DNA from: Fremontodendron californicum
Lineage: Eukaryota; Streptophyta; Magnoliopsida; Malvales; Malvaceae
Assembly (NCBI GenBank): GCA_030761205.1
Contig: JAULJL010000004.1
Location: 24,959,172 to 25,023,171, forward strand
DNA length: 64,000 nt
Direction: 5' to 3'
In this document: positions 43,020 to 55,531 of the stretch, piece by piece
How the letters are laid out: each line of letters begins with the position of its first letter
How positions within the stretch are numbered: the stretch's first letter is position 1
Notes under the pieces: model-generated
The model's input: the letters and a program-made list of their open reading frames with translations, nothing else
Told to the model about the DNA's origin: nothing
Databases searched by the model: none
Translations under genes and position numbers: made by a program

Positions 43020-44651
43020 CTCTTTTTATAATAGTATAAATAAATAATTATTGAACTTGAAAATTAATTCAGTTGATTCATACAGTCACTTTTAAAAGGT
43101 GGCATTCAACACAGCAGGTATGGAATTTAAATCCTAACATCTGCAATCCCTTCCCCTATTTCTAAGCTGCGGCCTCTTTTATATATAAAAATATATATAG
43201 ATACCTATTAATTCCTTGTATAATAAAGTATAAAGTAGAATTTGAAAAAAAAGAAGAAGTATAAAGTAGAATTCACGCCCTCAAATTTTATGAGATTGTA
43301 AGCATTAAACTTTAAACTTTGTATTTTATTTGAACTTTAATATTTTGAATTTACTTGAATCAAATTCATATTTAGATTAAGGGTTAAATGAAGAGTTGAT
43401 CTTTTCAATTTGAGATTATTATTCTATCTAGTACAAAGTCAACCGATGCTTGATAATGAAGATTAACTCACTGGGTAGAAGAACATGCATGAACTAGGAC
43501 AATAACTCATTTTTTTGGACAAAGTTGATTGACCGACAATAGATTAATTTAATAAATACTTGAATTTCTCTGTTTTTTAATCGAAAATTGGAAAAACATT
43601 CTAAAGTGCATGATTAACATGGCTAGTGTCGATCAATTATTAAGATTATTCAATCAACATGAGCAAGGGTTAATCAAATTTGAGTTAAAATTATATCGAT
43701 TTAAGTTTTAATTCGATCGATTTCAAGATTTAGATTTAAAAAAAATAGAAGTTTGGATCTGACACAAGAAAATGTTAATCTTAAGGTTAGTTTGAATTTC
43801 ACTACACCGGATCTTTTTTTTTTTTTTTATTTTGTGAGGGAGATTTCTCTCTTATTGATTGCACTTCAATTAAACTAGAGCTCCAAGATCACTGGATCTC
43901 CAATGGAGGGGGCAAATCTCCCTTTTATCTCTCCATTATTTTTTAATTTTAATAATTATTATTTAAAATAAATATAATTTTAATATATATTTTATTATTT
44001 AATATAAATATAATTTTAATAATTTTTAATCATTTATTATATATATATACACATTTTAATCTAATACTTTTAATGGTCATTTTATTTTGTCATTATAATT
44101 TACTTCACCGTCACTGTTGTTTTTGAATCCAAACACATATCTCATCACTGATTTTAATCTCACCTCTATAATAACTAATCTCACCGCCATCGCTGTTTTT
44201 AATCTTACCAGAATTAATCTCACTGTCTATCCAAATGGACCCTTAATTGCGCATCAGTTTAATCACAATCGTCCATCCATTTTTATTGAAACTATAAATA
44301 CTCTTTTTATTTTATTTCTAAAACACACTAGAACATTTTAAAAACCTTTGAAACTATTCTTACTCTCTTCTTTATTTTTCTCTCTCTCTCAAAATTCTTA
44401 ACATAGCCTTCTGATCGAGCCGAAAGCCCGATGAGCCTAAAAGAGTTGAATCTCAAGGAGTCCAAGCTCTAGTCTAAAAAGCCCAAGAGAATCAAAGTCC
44501 AAGGAGTAAAAGTTCAAAGTTTCGAGTCGGTCCAAAGAATCCCAATATTATTGAAACTTTATTAAAAGAATCTTAATCCAACTAAAGCTTTATCCAACGA
44601 TCGACTAAGATAATGAGAGTCTCAGTCAAAGCAAAACTCTAACAATAACAT
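43020..44651. other. AT-rich stretch with an LTR-like promoter remnant
   Basis: No gene. A TATA-like ACTATAAATACTC at about 44290 followed by a CT-rich segment (44355-44395) and purine-rich AAAGCCCGATGAGCC text resembles the R-U5 part of a copia-type LTR, but no boundaries could be found. The ORF 44117-44341 has no family features. Confidence 0.35.
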
Positions 44652-44790
44652 CACTGCAAGAAAAGTTATTTTAAAAGTGTCGCTAAAGGATAGAAAAAGC
44701 CATTGCTAGTATTATCGACAGTTCTTTGACCATCGGCTAGACGGTGGTAGTGAAATTTTTTTTATGGGTCTGACCATTAATGTTGGGAAT
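44652..44790 (+). mobile_element. CACTA-type transposon left end (first part)
   Basis: Starts CACTGCAAGAAAAG, one base from the canonical CACTACAAGAAAA terminus, then TTATTTTAAAAGTGTCGCTA, the first of a series of subterminal repeats. The copia element at 44791 interrupts it; its sequence resumes at 58693. Confidence 0.6.
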
Positions 44791-45749
44791 TGTTGGATAT
44801 CAATATATTATTTTGGGTATATATATATGAAATACATATTTCAATACGTAAGTTGTCGTAATTAGATACACAGTGTATAATTAACGTACACAATTAATAT
44901 AAAAATTGAATCAGAAATTAGTCTCATTAAACACCCATTTGAATAGGAAGATAGTTGGTTGAAATTGTGTTTGATAGTCAATCCCACATAAAACAAAGTA
45001 TGACTTTTGCTAATTGTTTATAGAGGCTTTGTTTCAATGTGAGGTTGGGTCCCAAGGGCTACCCAAGTTTTTGGTGGGTGAGGACCTACACAACTTGGGT
45101 TGGACCACACACGCGCGTGCACCGCCAAGCCGGGTTGGATCGGGCCTGGGCCTGGGTCAACACTATTCTATTCCTTTTGCTGCCCAGCCGGACCAACTTA
45201 TTACTGTTTGTCTGATTATTTCATGCCTGTTCGGTCTAGGACCGAACCGGTTCGTGTTTGTTCCAGAATCTGTCTTTTCGGTAAAGACATTGACCGAACC
45301 GGTTCGTTCCTTATGGGTGTGTCTGTTCTGATCAAATAGGTTCCTTTCCATGTGGTGTGTCTTTTTCGAACAGGTAGATTGTCTGCTATAAATACAGACT
45401 TCTTGTGTCGGTTTTTACTCACTAATTCATTCTAATAAATTCTATCTTCTAAGAGAGAGATTCAACATTCTTCTGGTTCGCTTTGTTGCATCCGAGTGTG
45501 CTCTCATTTGCAATGTTTATCGAGGAAACCTGGAAGACGATTTGCATCAAACTGTAAGCACCTTTAAAACATCTTAAGGTCAGAGGTCCAACCTTGACTT
45601 GATATTGATTTTTTTTTCTTTTTCCAAATCAATTTCTGTAAGTCTTCTTTTCGATTTTTTGATGTAATCTGTAAGTTCAAGTACGTATATATATTTATCA
45701 AGTTTCTTTATCTGTTTATAATATAGTATATACCAAATATTAACCTACA
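44791..45749 (+). repeat. 5' LTR of the copia element
   Basis: 959 bases; TATAAATA at 45387-45394 in GCTATAAATACAGAC. It carries two copies of GACCGAACCGGTTCG (about 45240 and 45291), where the 3' LTR has one. Minus ORFs 45163-45422 are incidental. Confidence 0.92.
45387..45394 (+). promoter_or_regulatory. TATA box of the copia 5' LTR
   Basis: TATAAATA in TCTGCTATAAATACAGAC; the same box is at 58323-58330 in the 3' LTR. Confidence 0.7.
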
Positions 45750-45867
45750 ATCTTAAGACATTTTTCTGATTTCATATATTTGTTATATACTGTTGTTAGA
45801 ATATATTTATATTTGTTATCAAGTTTTCCTGCACAATAGTACTAAGGCAAATCATGGAGCCAACCTC

Positions 45868-45874
45868 TATATAA
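45868..45874 (+). promoter_or_regulatory. TATA box of the pararetrovirus promoter
   Basis: TATATAA in the context CCTCTATATAAGGCCTCC, the classical layout of caulimovirid transcript promoters, about 160 bases before the primer-binding site. An AATAAA-like motif lies at about 45961-45970. Confidence 0.6.
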
Positions 45875-46034
45875 GGCCTCCCAAAATCAATGTAAAGGGC
45901 AAGTTTTTCATCTGAAGGAAGAACTTCTCTGAGAAAATTCTTTGTAAAGCAATACCCAACAATAAAATAAATTTTCTCTTTTCTTCTTTTATTTTCGTTT
46001 TTCATTTTATCTCCGTTGATCATTGGGCCTCGTT

Positions 46035-46046
46035 TGGTATCAGAGT
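46035..46046 (+). other. tRNA-Met primer-binding site
   Basis: TGGTATCAGAGT, one base from TGGTATCAGAGC, the site complementary to initiator tRNA-Met used by caulimovirids and many copia elements. Its position after the viral TATA and before ORF1 suggests it belongs to the virus, but it could be the copia element's own site. Confidence 0.6.
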
Positions 46047-46285
46047 CACGGAGGGAAAATGTAATTCTGAGAAATTTAAGCATTTTCAAATATTTCTTAT
46101 TTTCCGAGTTCTAGTTTTAACTGCATTACCATGAAATTATTATTTTGTTGAGTCCTTGGGAAGTTCCAATCCTTTCAGCCATGGGTTAAGGCATTAGAGG
46201 ATAACAGTTTCCCCCTGTAGGCAACTATAATAATTTTGGTTAAACAGTAGAGACCCCCCTGTAAGAGATTAAGGGATAGTTGAAA

Positions 46286-47341
46286 ATGTTTCCTTTTCTT
46301 AGAAGAACTACTTCTTCTTCTAGTTCTTTATCAAACCAATCCCAACATTCCAGTTTAGTAAACCCAACTCAAAGCCAAAACCAGTCTGTTAATGAAGAAA
46401 ATATTCAATATGAAAATATCATCTAAGGAGTTGATAATTGGGAAATCCCCAGAGTTCCCCAAAATCAAATTTACAAAACATCAACATTCCATAGCCTCAA
46501 TGCTTTCTGTGGATATTTGATCAAAACAAAAGAAAAAAGCCTACCCATCCAAAAACAATACGAAACCATTAGGCTTTTAGACCAATCAACAATAGAAAAG
46601 CTTAAACAACAAAAACATAATTATCTCCATTTTGGATTAGTCCAAGTAGGAGTAAAAGCCTTGGGAATAGAAGGCAAAAACACCTCTTTGCTTATAGCCT
46701 TAAGAGACCAAAGACATCTCAGATTCAATGATTCTCTATTAGGAATAGTAGAGAGAAGCCTATGTTTAGGACCAATACACTTCAACTGTTTCCCCAACTT
46801 TATGGTTTCATTAACTGATAAAAATATTCTGAGTGCTTTGACACTCCAAATTAAAACTCACAACTACGCACTACAAGCAAGATCTGAAGCTCTAACATTA
46901 GTATAGAGACTTTATTATAAAGCCATTTATTCAGTAGTCAACTCAAAAGCCTTGATCCACAGCCCAAAAGGAGAAACACTTTTAATTCAAACATACATGT
47001 TAAGAGCTCACACCACAATACCTAGAACCATACAGTGGCATGAAATCCAACTTCCAAATAGATGGAGACTAGAAGGAGCCACAGACCCAACCCCCATCCA
47101 AAATACAGAAATAAACCATATTGCCCAATATAATGACGGTTCTGTTGAACTAGTCTTTGATAAACCTAGAAGAATACCCCCAAGGCAATCCTTTGACATA
47201 GGACAAACAAGCACAGCCTTTAGGAGATTAAATGTCTTAGATAATGAATCTTCTAAGAAACACAAACGGCAGACTTTAGAACGGCTAGAGCTTATGTTTC
47301 ATCAATACCAACCACTATTAGAACCAACCTACAAAGAATAA
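46286..47341 (+). pseudogene. pararetrovirus ORF1: movement-protein region
   Basis: ATG 46286, Ser-rich start, then the 30K-superfamily movement-protein region: LGIEGKNTSLLIALRDQR, IHFNCFPNFMVSLTD, YKAIYSVVNSKALIHSPKGE. All in one frame, broken by a TAA at about 46423 and a TAG at 46904-46906. Movement proteins widen plasmodesmata for cell-to-cell passage. The frame ends at 47341, and the following part continues in another frame. Confidence 0.8.
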
Positions 47342-47409
47342 ATAATTCCTCAAATATCCCCCAGCCTGTTTACAACAGACAAGAACCAAGTCTGCTAGCC
47401 TCACCTAAT

Positions 47410-49200
47410 ATGTCACCAACATATTCATCAATGACTAACAATGCAAGAGTTGAAGAAAATTCTGAAATATTTGTACTAGAAAAACATTTTGAAATCAATA
47501 AAGAATGGTGTAGAAAACATTTTTATTCTGAAAAAAATAAACAGAAAAGAAAAAATCATTTCAAAAACTTTGATAAAGAAAAAGAAAAAATTCTTCAAGA
47601 TTACTACAATTTTATGAGCTCCAATAAATTCAGATAAAATTCTTTGACTGATTTGAAGAATATTATCTCAAAATAATAAATGTTACAAAAAGTACTGTTA
47701 AATGGCAAACGAACAGAGGAGAAGTAGAAGCTCCACACCCTCATTTAACAGAAATCCAATATTCCCACAAAAATGTTAGAATAAAAGCAACTCCTTTAAG
47801 AATGAGAGCTCCAGATACTAGAGAACAAATTTCCTCTAAAGATATTAAAATGATTGTTGAACAAAATAGCTATACTAATTTAAATCTTCATACCATTGGA
47901 AAGCAATTAGAAAATATTGAAACCCTAATTGAAAATCAACCAATCAGCACTGAAAAAGTTAAAATCTTAGAAGAGCCAGATTCAAAAACTAAAGAACCAA
48001 TATTCACACCTTTCGAAATACCAAAAGCATTCCAAAAAACCCAACATGATTTCCTAACAGAAATCCAAAATAGAATTGACACCTTAGAAAGCCAAAAATC
48101 TGACATGGTGATTCCTGATAACCAACCTAACACTCCATAAATACAATAAAACACCAAACAGATTCTGATTTAACAGATGGACAACAAATTAATAAAATGA
48201 CTTGGAAAGAACCTAAAAGAATTTACTATTCAAAAGTCACTGCTTTTGATCTAAACATTGAAGAAAAACATGTCTTCCAAACCAAAATAATGCCAATACC
48301 ATATATGAATGGAACATTGACGGTATGTCTGAGTATAACATCCTAAGTACACTCCAACAAATGACGATGGTGTCAAATGTTTACAAATCACAAAACCAGA
48401 CAGGCCGAATCATCGATCATGCAATAGGAAATCTTTTGGTTGTCGGATTTACAGGGCAACTAAAAGGATGGTGGGATAATTCTCTTACCACAAAACAACA
48501 ACAAGAAATTTTAAAAGCCATTAAAAAAGATAAACAAGGACATCCTTGATGAACAAGGGAGAGAAATTTAAGATGCAGTGGCAACCTTAATCTTTTCAAT
48601 ATCTAAACACTTCATAGGAGATCCTTCACACCTCAAAGATACGAATTCCGAATTATTATCAAATTTAAAATGCCAAAAGTTAACAGAACTTAAATGGTAC
48701 AAAGATGTGTTCATGACAAGGGTCATGTAATGGTCAGATAATCAACAACTGTTTTGGAAAGAAAATTTTATAGCTGGACTTCCTACATTACTAGGAGAAA
48801 AAGTCAGAAATCAAATAAGAGAAAATTACAAAGGGATAATCATTTATTCAAAGCTTACATATGGTGAACATATCAGTTTCACCCAAAAAGAAGGATTAAA
48901 AATCTGTCAAGATCTAAAATTACAAAAACAGCTTAAAAAAGAAAGACAACAATGTAGAATGGAATTAGGATCCTTTTGTCGCCAATTTGACATTAGACAA
49001 GAACCTTTGTCTTCAAAAACATGTTGTCATGCAAAAAACAAAAACCATAAGAAAAAATACTCCTAAATATTTCAAAAAACCAAAATATAAAAATTATAGA
49101 AAAGAGAAAAAACTGAAAATAAAATAAACAGAACAATAAATTGCTACAAGTGCGGAAAACAAGGTCACATCTCAAAATATTGTAAGATAAAAAGGAAAAT
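47410..49200 (+). pseudogene. pararetrovirus ORF1: coat-protein region with CCHC knuckle
   Basis: A chain of fragments in three frames. Recognisable pieces are GFTGQLKGWWDNSL (about 48446-48487), a capsid signature of caulimovirids, a long basic stretch, and the zinc knuckle CYKCGKQGHISKYC (about 49142-49183), which follows the capsid in these polyproteins. The upstream pieces at 47410-47637 and 47802-48140 are Lys/Glu-rich linker. Multiple stops and frameshifts. Confidence 0.75.
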
Positions 49201-51722
49201 CAATAATCTCTAATTAGAAGAGGATGTTGAACAAAAAATCAAAGAAATTCTCCTAGAATCAACATCATCAGATTATGAAACATCCGAAAATACAGATTCA
49301 ACAAACGAATTTCAAATAGATGAAATACAGACAACATCGCGATCTTCAACAGATGATGAACTACAAATAAATGTCTTAACAAAAGATCAAGAATTTATGA
49401 TTGAAATTATCGATAAAATTCAAGATTCAAATCTTAAAAAAGAATATCTCCAAAAATTAAAAGCTTCTTTAAAAGAAAGACTAGAGAAAAACACAATCAC
49501 AAATTAATCACAAATGTATAATATAAAAGATATTATATTCAGTAAATATGAGACTTCAAAACCTAAGAAAATAACAAATTCTGAATTATAAACAGAAATC
49601 AAACAAATTAAAATAGAACTCTTTAAACTAAAAATTGAACAAGATGAAATCAAATAACAGATGCAATCTTTAAAACTAAAAACCCCAAACCAAAGTTCCT
49701 CAGATACGGAACCAGAACCAGAAGAAAATTCACAAGAATACATGATGATTCTTACCGAAGTCTCCATACAAAGATATTTGATTAAAATAATTTTTTTAAT
49801 CAACAATGAATTTCAATTGGAAACAATAGCACTCTTTGATACTGAAGCAGATTAGAATTGTATCAGAGAAGGCATTATTCCTACCAAATACTATAATAAA
49901 ACATCAGAAGCTCTAAAAGCTGCCAATGGTGAAAAACGCAAAATTACATACAAAATTCCTAATGCAGAAATCTGTAATAAAGAAATCAAATATCAAACAT
50001 GCTTCTTAATGGTGAAAGATATAATGCAAAATGTCATGTTAGGCACACCTTTTATATCTTTACTCAAACCTTACGAAGTAACAAATCAAGAAATCACCAC
50101 TAAAGTATTAAATACCAAAATAACATTCCCTTTTATAGAAAAACCAAAAGTTAAAAATCTTAATCTTTTAAAATCTTTGTCTATTCATATGGGACAAATC
50201 AATAATTTAATTAATTATAAACAGAAACAAATTTCTTTTCTTGAGGAAGAAATTCACTTCAAAAAATTAAGTGACCAACTAAAAACAAAATCTGTTCAGC
50301 AAAAGATAGAACGAATCAAAAACCACATTGAAACAACAATCTATTTTGACATCCCAAATGCCTTTTGGGACAGGAAAAAACATGAGGTAAACCTACCTTA
50401 TGAAAAAGATTTTGATGAAAGACAGATTCCTACAAAAGCAAGACCAATTCAAATGAACAAAGAAATGGAAGAATACTGTAAAAAAGAAATACGAGATCTT
50501 CTCAACAAAAAGCTAATAAGAAAAAGCAGTTAAACATGGAGTTGTTCTGCCTTCTATGTAACGAAAAATGCAGAATTTGAAAGAGGAACGCCAAGATTAG
50601 TAATCAATTACAAACCATTAATTATGGCATTAAAATGGATTAGATATCCAATCCCAAACAAAAAAGACTTGTTACAAAAACTCTGTAATGCCAGTATCTT
50701 TTCAAAATTTGACATGAAATCAGGATTTTGGCAGATACAGATCAAAGAAAACGAAAGATATAGAACAACATTCACAGTCCCTTTTGGCCAATACGAATGG
50801 AATGTCATGCCATTTTGATTAAAAAAATGCACCCTTTGAGTTTCAAAGAATAATGAATGATATTTTCATTCCTTATTCTCAATTTACAATTGTTTACATA
50901 GATGATGTTCTAGTATTCTCAGAAAACCTAGAACAACACTTTAAACATCTTAATATTTTTATCAAGATTATTGAAAAAAATGGTTTAGTGGTTTCTAAGT
51001 AAAAAATTAGCCTATTCCAAACACGAGTAAGGGTCTTAGGACATTATCTCATGCAAGGAACTATTACTCCAATAGAAAGATCCATAACTTTTGCAGATAA
51101 GTTTCCTGACCAAATCTTAAATAAAACCCAACTCCAAAGGTTCTTAGGTAGCCTCAATTATGTTATTGACTTTTATCTAGGCCTTAGGAAAATCTATAAA
51201 ACGTTATATGATAGGCTTAAGAAAAATCCAAAATCATGGACCAAAATTCATACTGATATTGTTCAACAAATTAAGGAGTTGCCCTGCTTACACCTAGCAG
51301 ACCCAAATTCCCCAAAAATAGTAGAAACTGGTGCCTCGAAAATAGGATATGGTGGGATCCTTAAACAGATCAAAAGTGGAAAAGAACAAGTAGTCCAGTT
51401 TAGCTCCAAATATTGGACACCTACTCAGCAAAATTATAGTACAATCAAAAAGGAGATTTTATCCATTGTTTTATGCATTACAAAATTTCAAAGTGATTTG
51501 CTAAATATATATATTTTTTTGCTTAGATTTGATTGCAAATCAGCAAAAGAAGTGTTACAAAAAGATGTTCAAAACATTGCATCAAAACAAATTTTTGCCA
51601 GATGGCAAGCAATTTTAAGTATATTTGATTTTGAAATCGAACATATCAAAGGTGACTCTAATTCTTTGCTTGATTTTCTCACCAGAGAATTCCTCCAAAA
51701 TGCCACCAAAATTGAGAGATAA
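49201..51722 (+). pseudogene. pararetrovirus ORF1: protease, RT and RNase H
   Basis: Protease: ALFDTEAD at about 49832-49852, where the usual active-site Gly of DTGAD is Glu, followed by a stop. RT: ARPIQMNKEMEEYCKKEIRD, then 'FSKFDMKSGFWQIQIKE', and the catalytic YIDD at 50895-50906, in different frames. RNase H: 51051-51722 with ETGASKIGYGGILKQ and SSKYWTPTQQNYSTIKKE; the catalytic Asp expected before ASxxGxG is replaced (ETGAS). The frame ends at 51722. Lesions make the enzyme inactive. Confidence 0.85.
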
Positions 51723-53591
51723 AGGAAAAGCAAAAAAGGAGGACACTTCCTCTCAAAAACCAATCAAGTCATGGTACGAAATATGTACCCAAGAAGAAAA
51801 AGAAGAATCCACATGTTTTTCCAACCTTGAAAATTTTCAAGATGGACAAGATCCAAATGAGCTTAGCTCCCAGATTAAAAAATGGATTGAATCACTCTCT
51901 CAATCCCCAGAACTTGCACTAGAATTTTCACAAACAAAAGAGGACGTATCTTTCAAACAAATTGCTGCACAAGCAGCAAAGGTTTCAAAAAATACAAAGA
52001 TTATTTTGCACAAACCTAAATCTTTGCAAACTATTTTTCCACAAAATTAAGCAGCATCCTCTTCAGCTACTCAAAAAACTTCATCACATTATTTTCCCAA
52101 AAAAGCAGTCCAAAATATTTTATTAGTGGAAGAAGGATTTTTTGAAAAATACCCAAATTTAGTAATTGAAAATGTTTTCAAAGGATGGCATTTTAAACCA
52201 TGGGACACCCAAAAAACCCATAAATATTATGAAAACATTTTAGTCCAGACAGGTTCTGCAATCTTCAAACACTATTCAGACCCCAAAGACCCAAACTTCA
52301 TAACCCACTCTACTGCCCAAATTCTTAAGGTCCTACGGCCAGTTGATTGGGATGAAAATCCAAACACAACCAAAAATTTCCCAGCCAAATTTACCACTAA
52401 AACTGACCATTGTCCATTCTTTACATACTGGGATTACCAACAGGCTTGGTTTAATACTTTTTTATTCAATAACAAGCACATTTGGCATTCATGGCTCATA
52501 TTTTTTAAATATGGTGCCCAATACAAATTTTCGTACTGGTTCCAACACTGGTGGAATTGGTATGGACCTCTCAGAGAAATATTACCAAATAAATTTGATC
52601 CTTTTTATGATCAATTCATTTCAAAATTTCAACTAGAAGAAGATCAAAAACAATTACATCCCTCCATCCCCTTCTTCTCAAAATTTTTTTATCTCATGGA
52701 TTACGTCCTGGGAATATGCATACCAAATAGATAACCAGATAGGAATACCATTGATTATCCGCAAGTTCAAAACCAAGTGGTGGGACAAATTTAATGAAGA
52801 AAAATATAACCCACAATTTCTCAATGAATGGTTCAACAGAAATCCACAATTTTGCAAATCTGCAGCACCAGATCAAGATTAGGGGTGTTCATTCGGTTAA
52901 TTCGGTTAATAACCGAACCGAATTACCATTAACCGAATTAACCGAATTTTTTTTTATTAACCGTTAATCGAACCGAAATGTTAAAACTGTTAATTAACCG
53001 AACCGAAATTATTTCGGTTAATTCGGTCGGTTTTCGAATTAACCAAAATATTTACCTAATTTATTTTGCAACCTATTTTAATACATGATTTTATATCCAA
53101 ATAATCTATCCAACCAACCAAAATCCAAAAACAAAGCATAATAAAACTATTATAAAATCCAAACATCAAACATACTAAACAACTAAACATATAAGATTTA
53201 CTATAGTTCGGTTAATTCGTGTAATTCGGTTATTTTCACTTAATCGAACCGAATTAATCGATAACCGAAATATTCCAAAAGCACTAACCGTTAACCGAAC
53301 CGAATTTTGTTCGGTTAACCGATTAACCGAACCAAAAAAAATTCGGCCGGTTAATTCGGTTAAACCCGAATAGTGAACACCCCTAATCAAGATACAGTCA
53401 AATTTCTTCAGGCTAAAACAAATGCTAGTTCACTTTTAGCACAGGCCAAGACCAAAAAAGAATATAAGAAACTGATGGCAGAAATGCTCAATTCAATAGA
53501 CTTTGACTCAGAAGAAGATGAATCCTCAACATCCTCTAACAGGACCATAAACCTGACAGATGATGAAGTCATTATATATATATATACATGA
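51700..53591 (+). pseudogene. pararetrovirus ORF2, function unknown
   Basis: ATG 51700 overlaps the ORF1 end by 23 bases. It begins MPPKLRDKGKAKKEDTSS and has a Trp-rich central region (WFQHWWNWYGPLRE). An in-frame TAA lies at 52048-52050, and a frameshift in a T-run near 52687 closes the frame at 52734; another frame then continues to the MITE. Downstream of the MITE the sequence resumes at 53386 and ends in an acidic, Ser-rich tail (FDSEEDESSTSSN) at about 53591. A second ORF of unknown role in this place is the hallmark of florendoviruses. Confidence 0.75.
52880..53385. mobile_element. hAT-type MITE, 506 bp
   Basis: Terminal inverted repeats TAGGGGTGTTCA and TGAACACCCCTA, flanked by the perfect 8-bp duplication ATCAAGAT (52872-52879 and 53386-53393). 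The 8-bp target duplication and the YAGGG start are diagnostic of hAT elements. The interior is full of CGGTTAATTCGGTTAA and CCGAACCGAATT repeats in both orientations near each end; it has no transposase. Excising it together with one duplication restores the viral reading frame. Shadow ORFs 53175-53390 and 53373-53591 run across its edge. Confidence 0.93.
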
Positions 53592-54265
53592 ATGGATCTC
53601 TTGGTTTTGTTTTTTACTGTATGTTGAATATATTTATATATTCTAATTTTGTGGTTTTTGTGGGCCACGCTTAAAAGAAAGTACAGAGGGTTAATGGATT
53701 AATTCTGATACAAAGGATTTTTTTTTTCTTTAATTGTATAACTTTGTGGCCGACCGAAACGATGGGATAGGCTAAACGGGTATAACTTATCTTTGTGATG
53801 GTTCAGTCATTGAAAGGTTTTGTTATTTTTCGATAAATTATATATACTTTGTATCGGTTTACTTACTGATTGTTTAGTAATCTACCTTTCATATTTATTA
53901 AGCCTATAAGTGTAGTAACTTTTTAATGCCACTGTTTACGTAATCTATATTTATATATTTACGTGATTTTACATGTTTTGATTCAAAGCTTATATTATAT
54001 TGTTTGAGTGCATATATATTTGTTATAATATATATTGTTTAATTTTTAATAACTTATATATTGCTAATGTTTTGTAATATATTTATAAATATTTTGTGAA
54101 TATATATTTGTAATATATACTTTGTGAAAATATATATTTGTAATATATATATATATATGTATTTTATTGTGAACAAATATATATTTGTAATATATATTTA
54201 TTGGTAGTCAATTTTTTTTATATAAAAATTGCATACAAGTTGATCCTGTTATTTTTAAATAACAG
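53592..54265. other. copia leader region
   Basis: Non-coding, very AT-rich, with several TATATATTTGTAATATATA repeats at 54085-54205. It lies between the viral insert and the copia gag ATG at 54266, which follows an AACAG acceptor-like site. Confidence 0.5.
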
Positions 54266-55531
54266 ATGGCCGAACAATCTACCGGTAATGTTAGTGCGCC
54301 TGTAGCGCCACAACCTCTACATGCTACACATGATGAGAGACCCGAGAAGTTCAGTGATCTGGACTTCAAAAGTTGACAGCATAAGATGTTGTTCTATCTG
54401 ACCACCCTCAACCTAGCCAGGTTCTTACGGGAGGAGGTCCCGACTCTGAACGAGGGAGAGACCGATACTATGGTTGTAGCTTCGGTGCAAGCATGAAAGC
54501 ATTCTAACTTCCTATGCAAGAATTATATCCTCAATGGATTGGACAACACGTTATACAACGTGTATAGCCCAATAAAAACAACAAGAGAGCTGTGGGAGTC
54601 CTTAGAGAGAAAGTACAGAACCGAGGATGCCGGCACGAAAAAATTTGTGGTTGGCCGATTTCTGGATTTTAAAATGGTGGACTCCAAAATTGTGATCAGT
54701 CAAGTCCAAGAGTATCAGATGATCCTCCATGAGATTACTGCCGAAGGAATGATTCTTCGTGAATCATTTGAAACGACGACTTTGATAGAGAAATTGCCTC
54801 CTTCATGGAAGAATTTAAAGAACTATCTAAAGCACAAGAGAAAGGAGATGACTTTAGAGGATTTGATTATTCGGTTAAGAATCGAAGAGGATAACCGTGA
54901 TTTAGAAAAGAGGGTTAAAGCTTAGACCATGGAAGCCAAGGCAAATATTGTAGAACATTCGCACCAGACCAACAAGAGGAAATTTGTTGGTTCTAGTTCT
55001 TCCCAAGCTAATAAGGGAATGGATTTTAAGAAGTTCACGGGAACTTGTTTCGTATGTAACAAGCCCGGTCATCGAGCAAAGGACTGCCGTCAGAACAAGA
55101 AAAGAGCTCAAGCCAACTTAGTTGATGATAATGAGATTGAGCTCGCTGCTGTAGTGTCACAAGTGAACATGGTAGAAAACACTAAGACATGGTGGGTTGA
55201 TACCGGTGCCACTTGTCAAGTATGTTCTGAAAGGAAGAGTTTCTCCGAGTACAAAGAAGCTGCTGATGATGAGCAACTATTTATGGGAAACTCTACGGCT
55301 TGCAAGGTACGAGGCCATGAAAAGGTGATACGCAAGATAACTTCCGGGAAAGAATTTACTTTGAACAATGTTGTTCATGCTCCTAAAATTCAAAAGAATT
55401 TGGTTTTCAACTCTCTGTTGAGCAAGAACGGGTTTAGGCTTGGATTCGAGTATGATAAATTTGTACTCACTAAAAGTGGGATGTTTGTGGGTAGAGGATA
55501 CTTATGTGATGGTTTTTTAAGCTCAGTGTAA
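54266..55531 (+). pseudogene. gag: copia gag, zinc knuckle and protease
   Basis: From ATG 54266: HATHDERPEKFSDLDFK, 'MLFYLTTLNLARFL', ILNGLDNTLYNVYSPIKT and FVVGRFLDFKMVDSK (gag core, UBN2-like), then the knuckle CFVCNKPGHRAKDC and the protease motif WWVDTGATCQVC, then a GAG-pre-integrase-like stretch to 55531. Three nonsense changes: TGA at about 54374, TGA in QA-stop-KHSN (about 54494) and TAG after KRVKA (about 54923). The first two replace Trp codons expected in the family. Confidence 0.9.

Larger units (their letters stand above)
45750..53592 (+). mobile_element. endogenous pararetrovirus (Caulimoviridae, florendovirus-like)
   Basis: Order on the plus strand: promoter-like TATA, tRNA-Met primer-binding site, movement protein, coat protein with CCHC knuckle, aspartic protease, RT, RNase H, then a second ORF overlapping the end of the first by 23 bases. 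This two-ORF plan matches endogenous florendoviruses; petuviruses are the alternative. There are no LTRs and no integrase. All domains are interrupted by stops and frameshifts, and a MITE sits in the second ORF, so it is a dead copy. Boundaries are approximate: the left one is taken at the end of the copia LTR, the right one after the second ORF. Confidence 0.85.

Noticed and set aside
44117..44341. 74-codon ORF rich in Thr, Asn and Leu
   Set aside because: Sits in AT-rich DNA just before an LTR-like promoter remnant and has no family features.
45014..45422. ORFs of 60-105 codons in the copia LTR
   Set aside because: They lie in LTR DNA, recur imperfectly in the other LTR (57980-58271) and have no protein-family signature.
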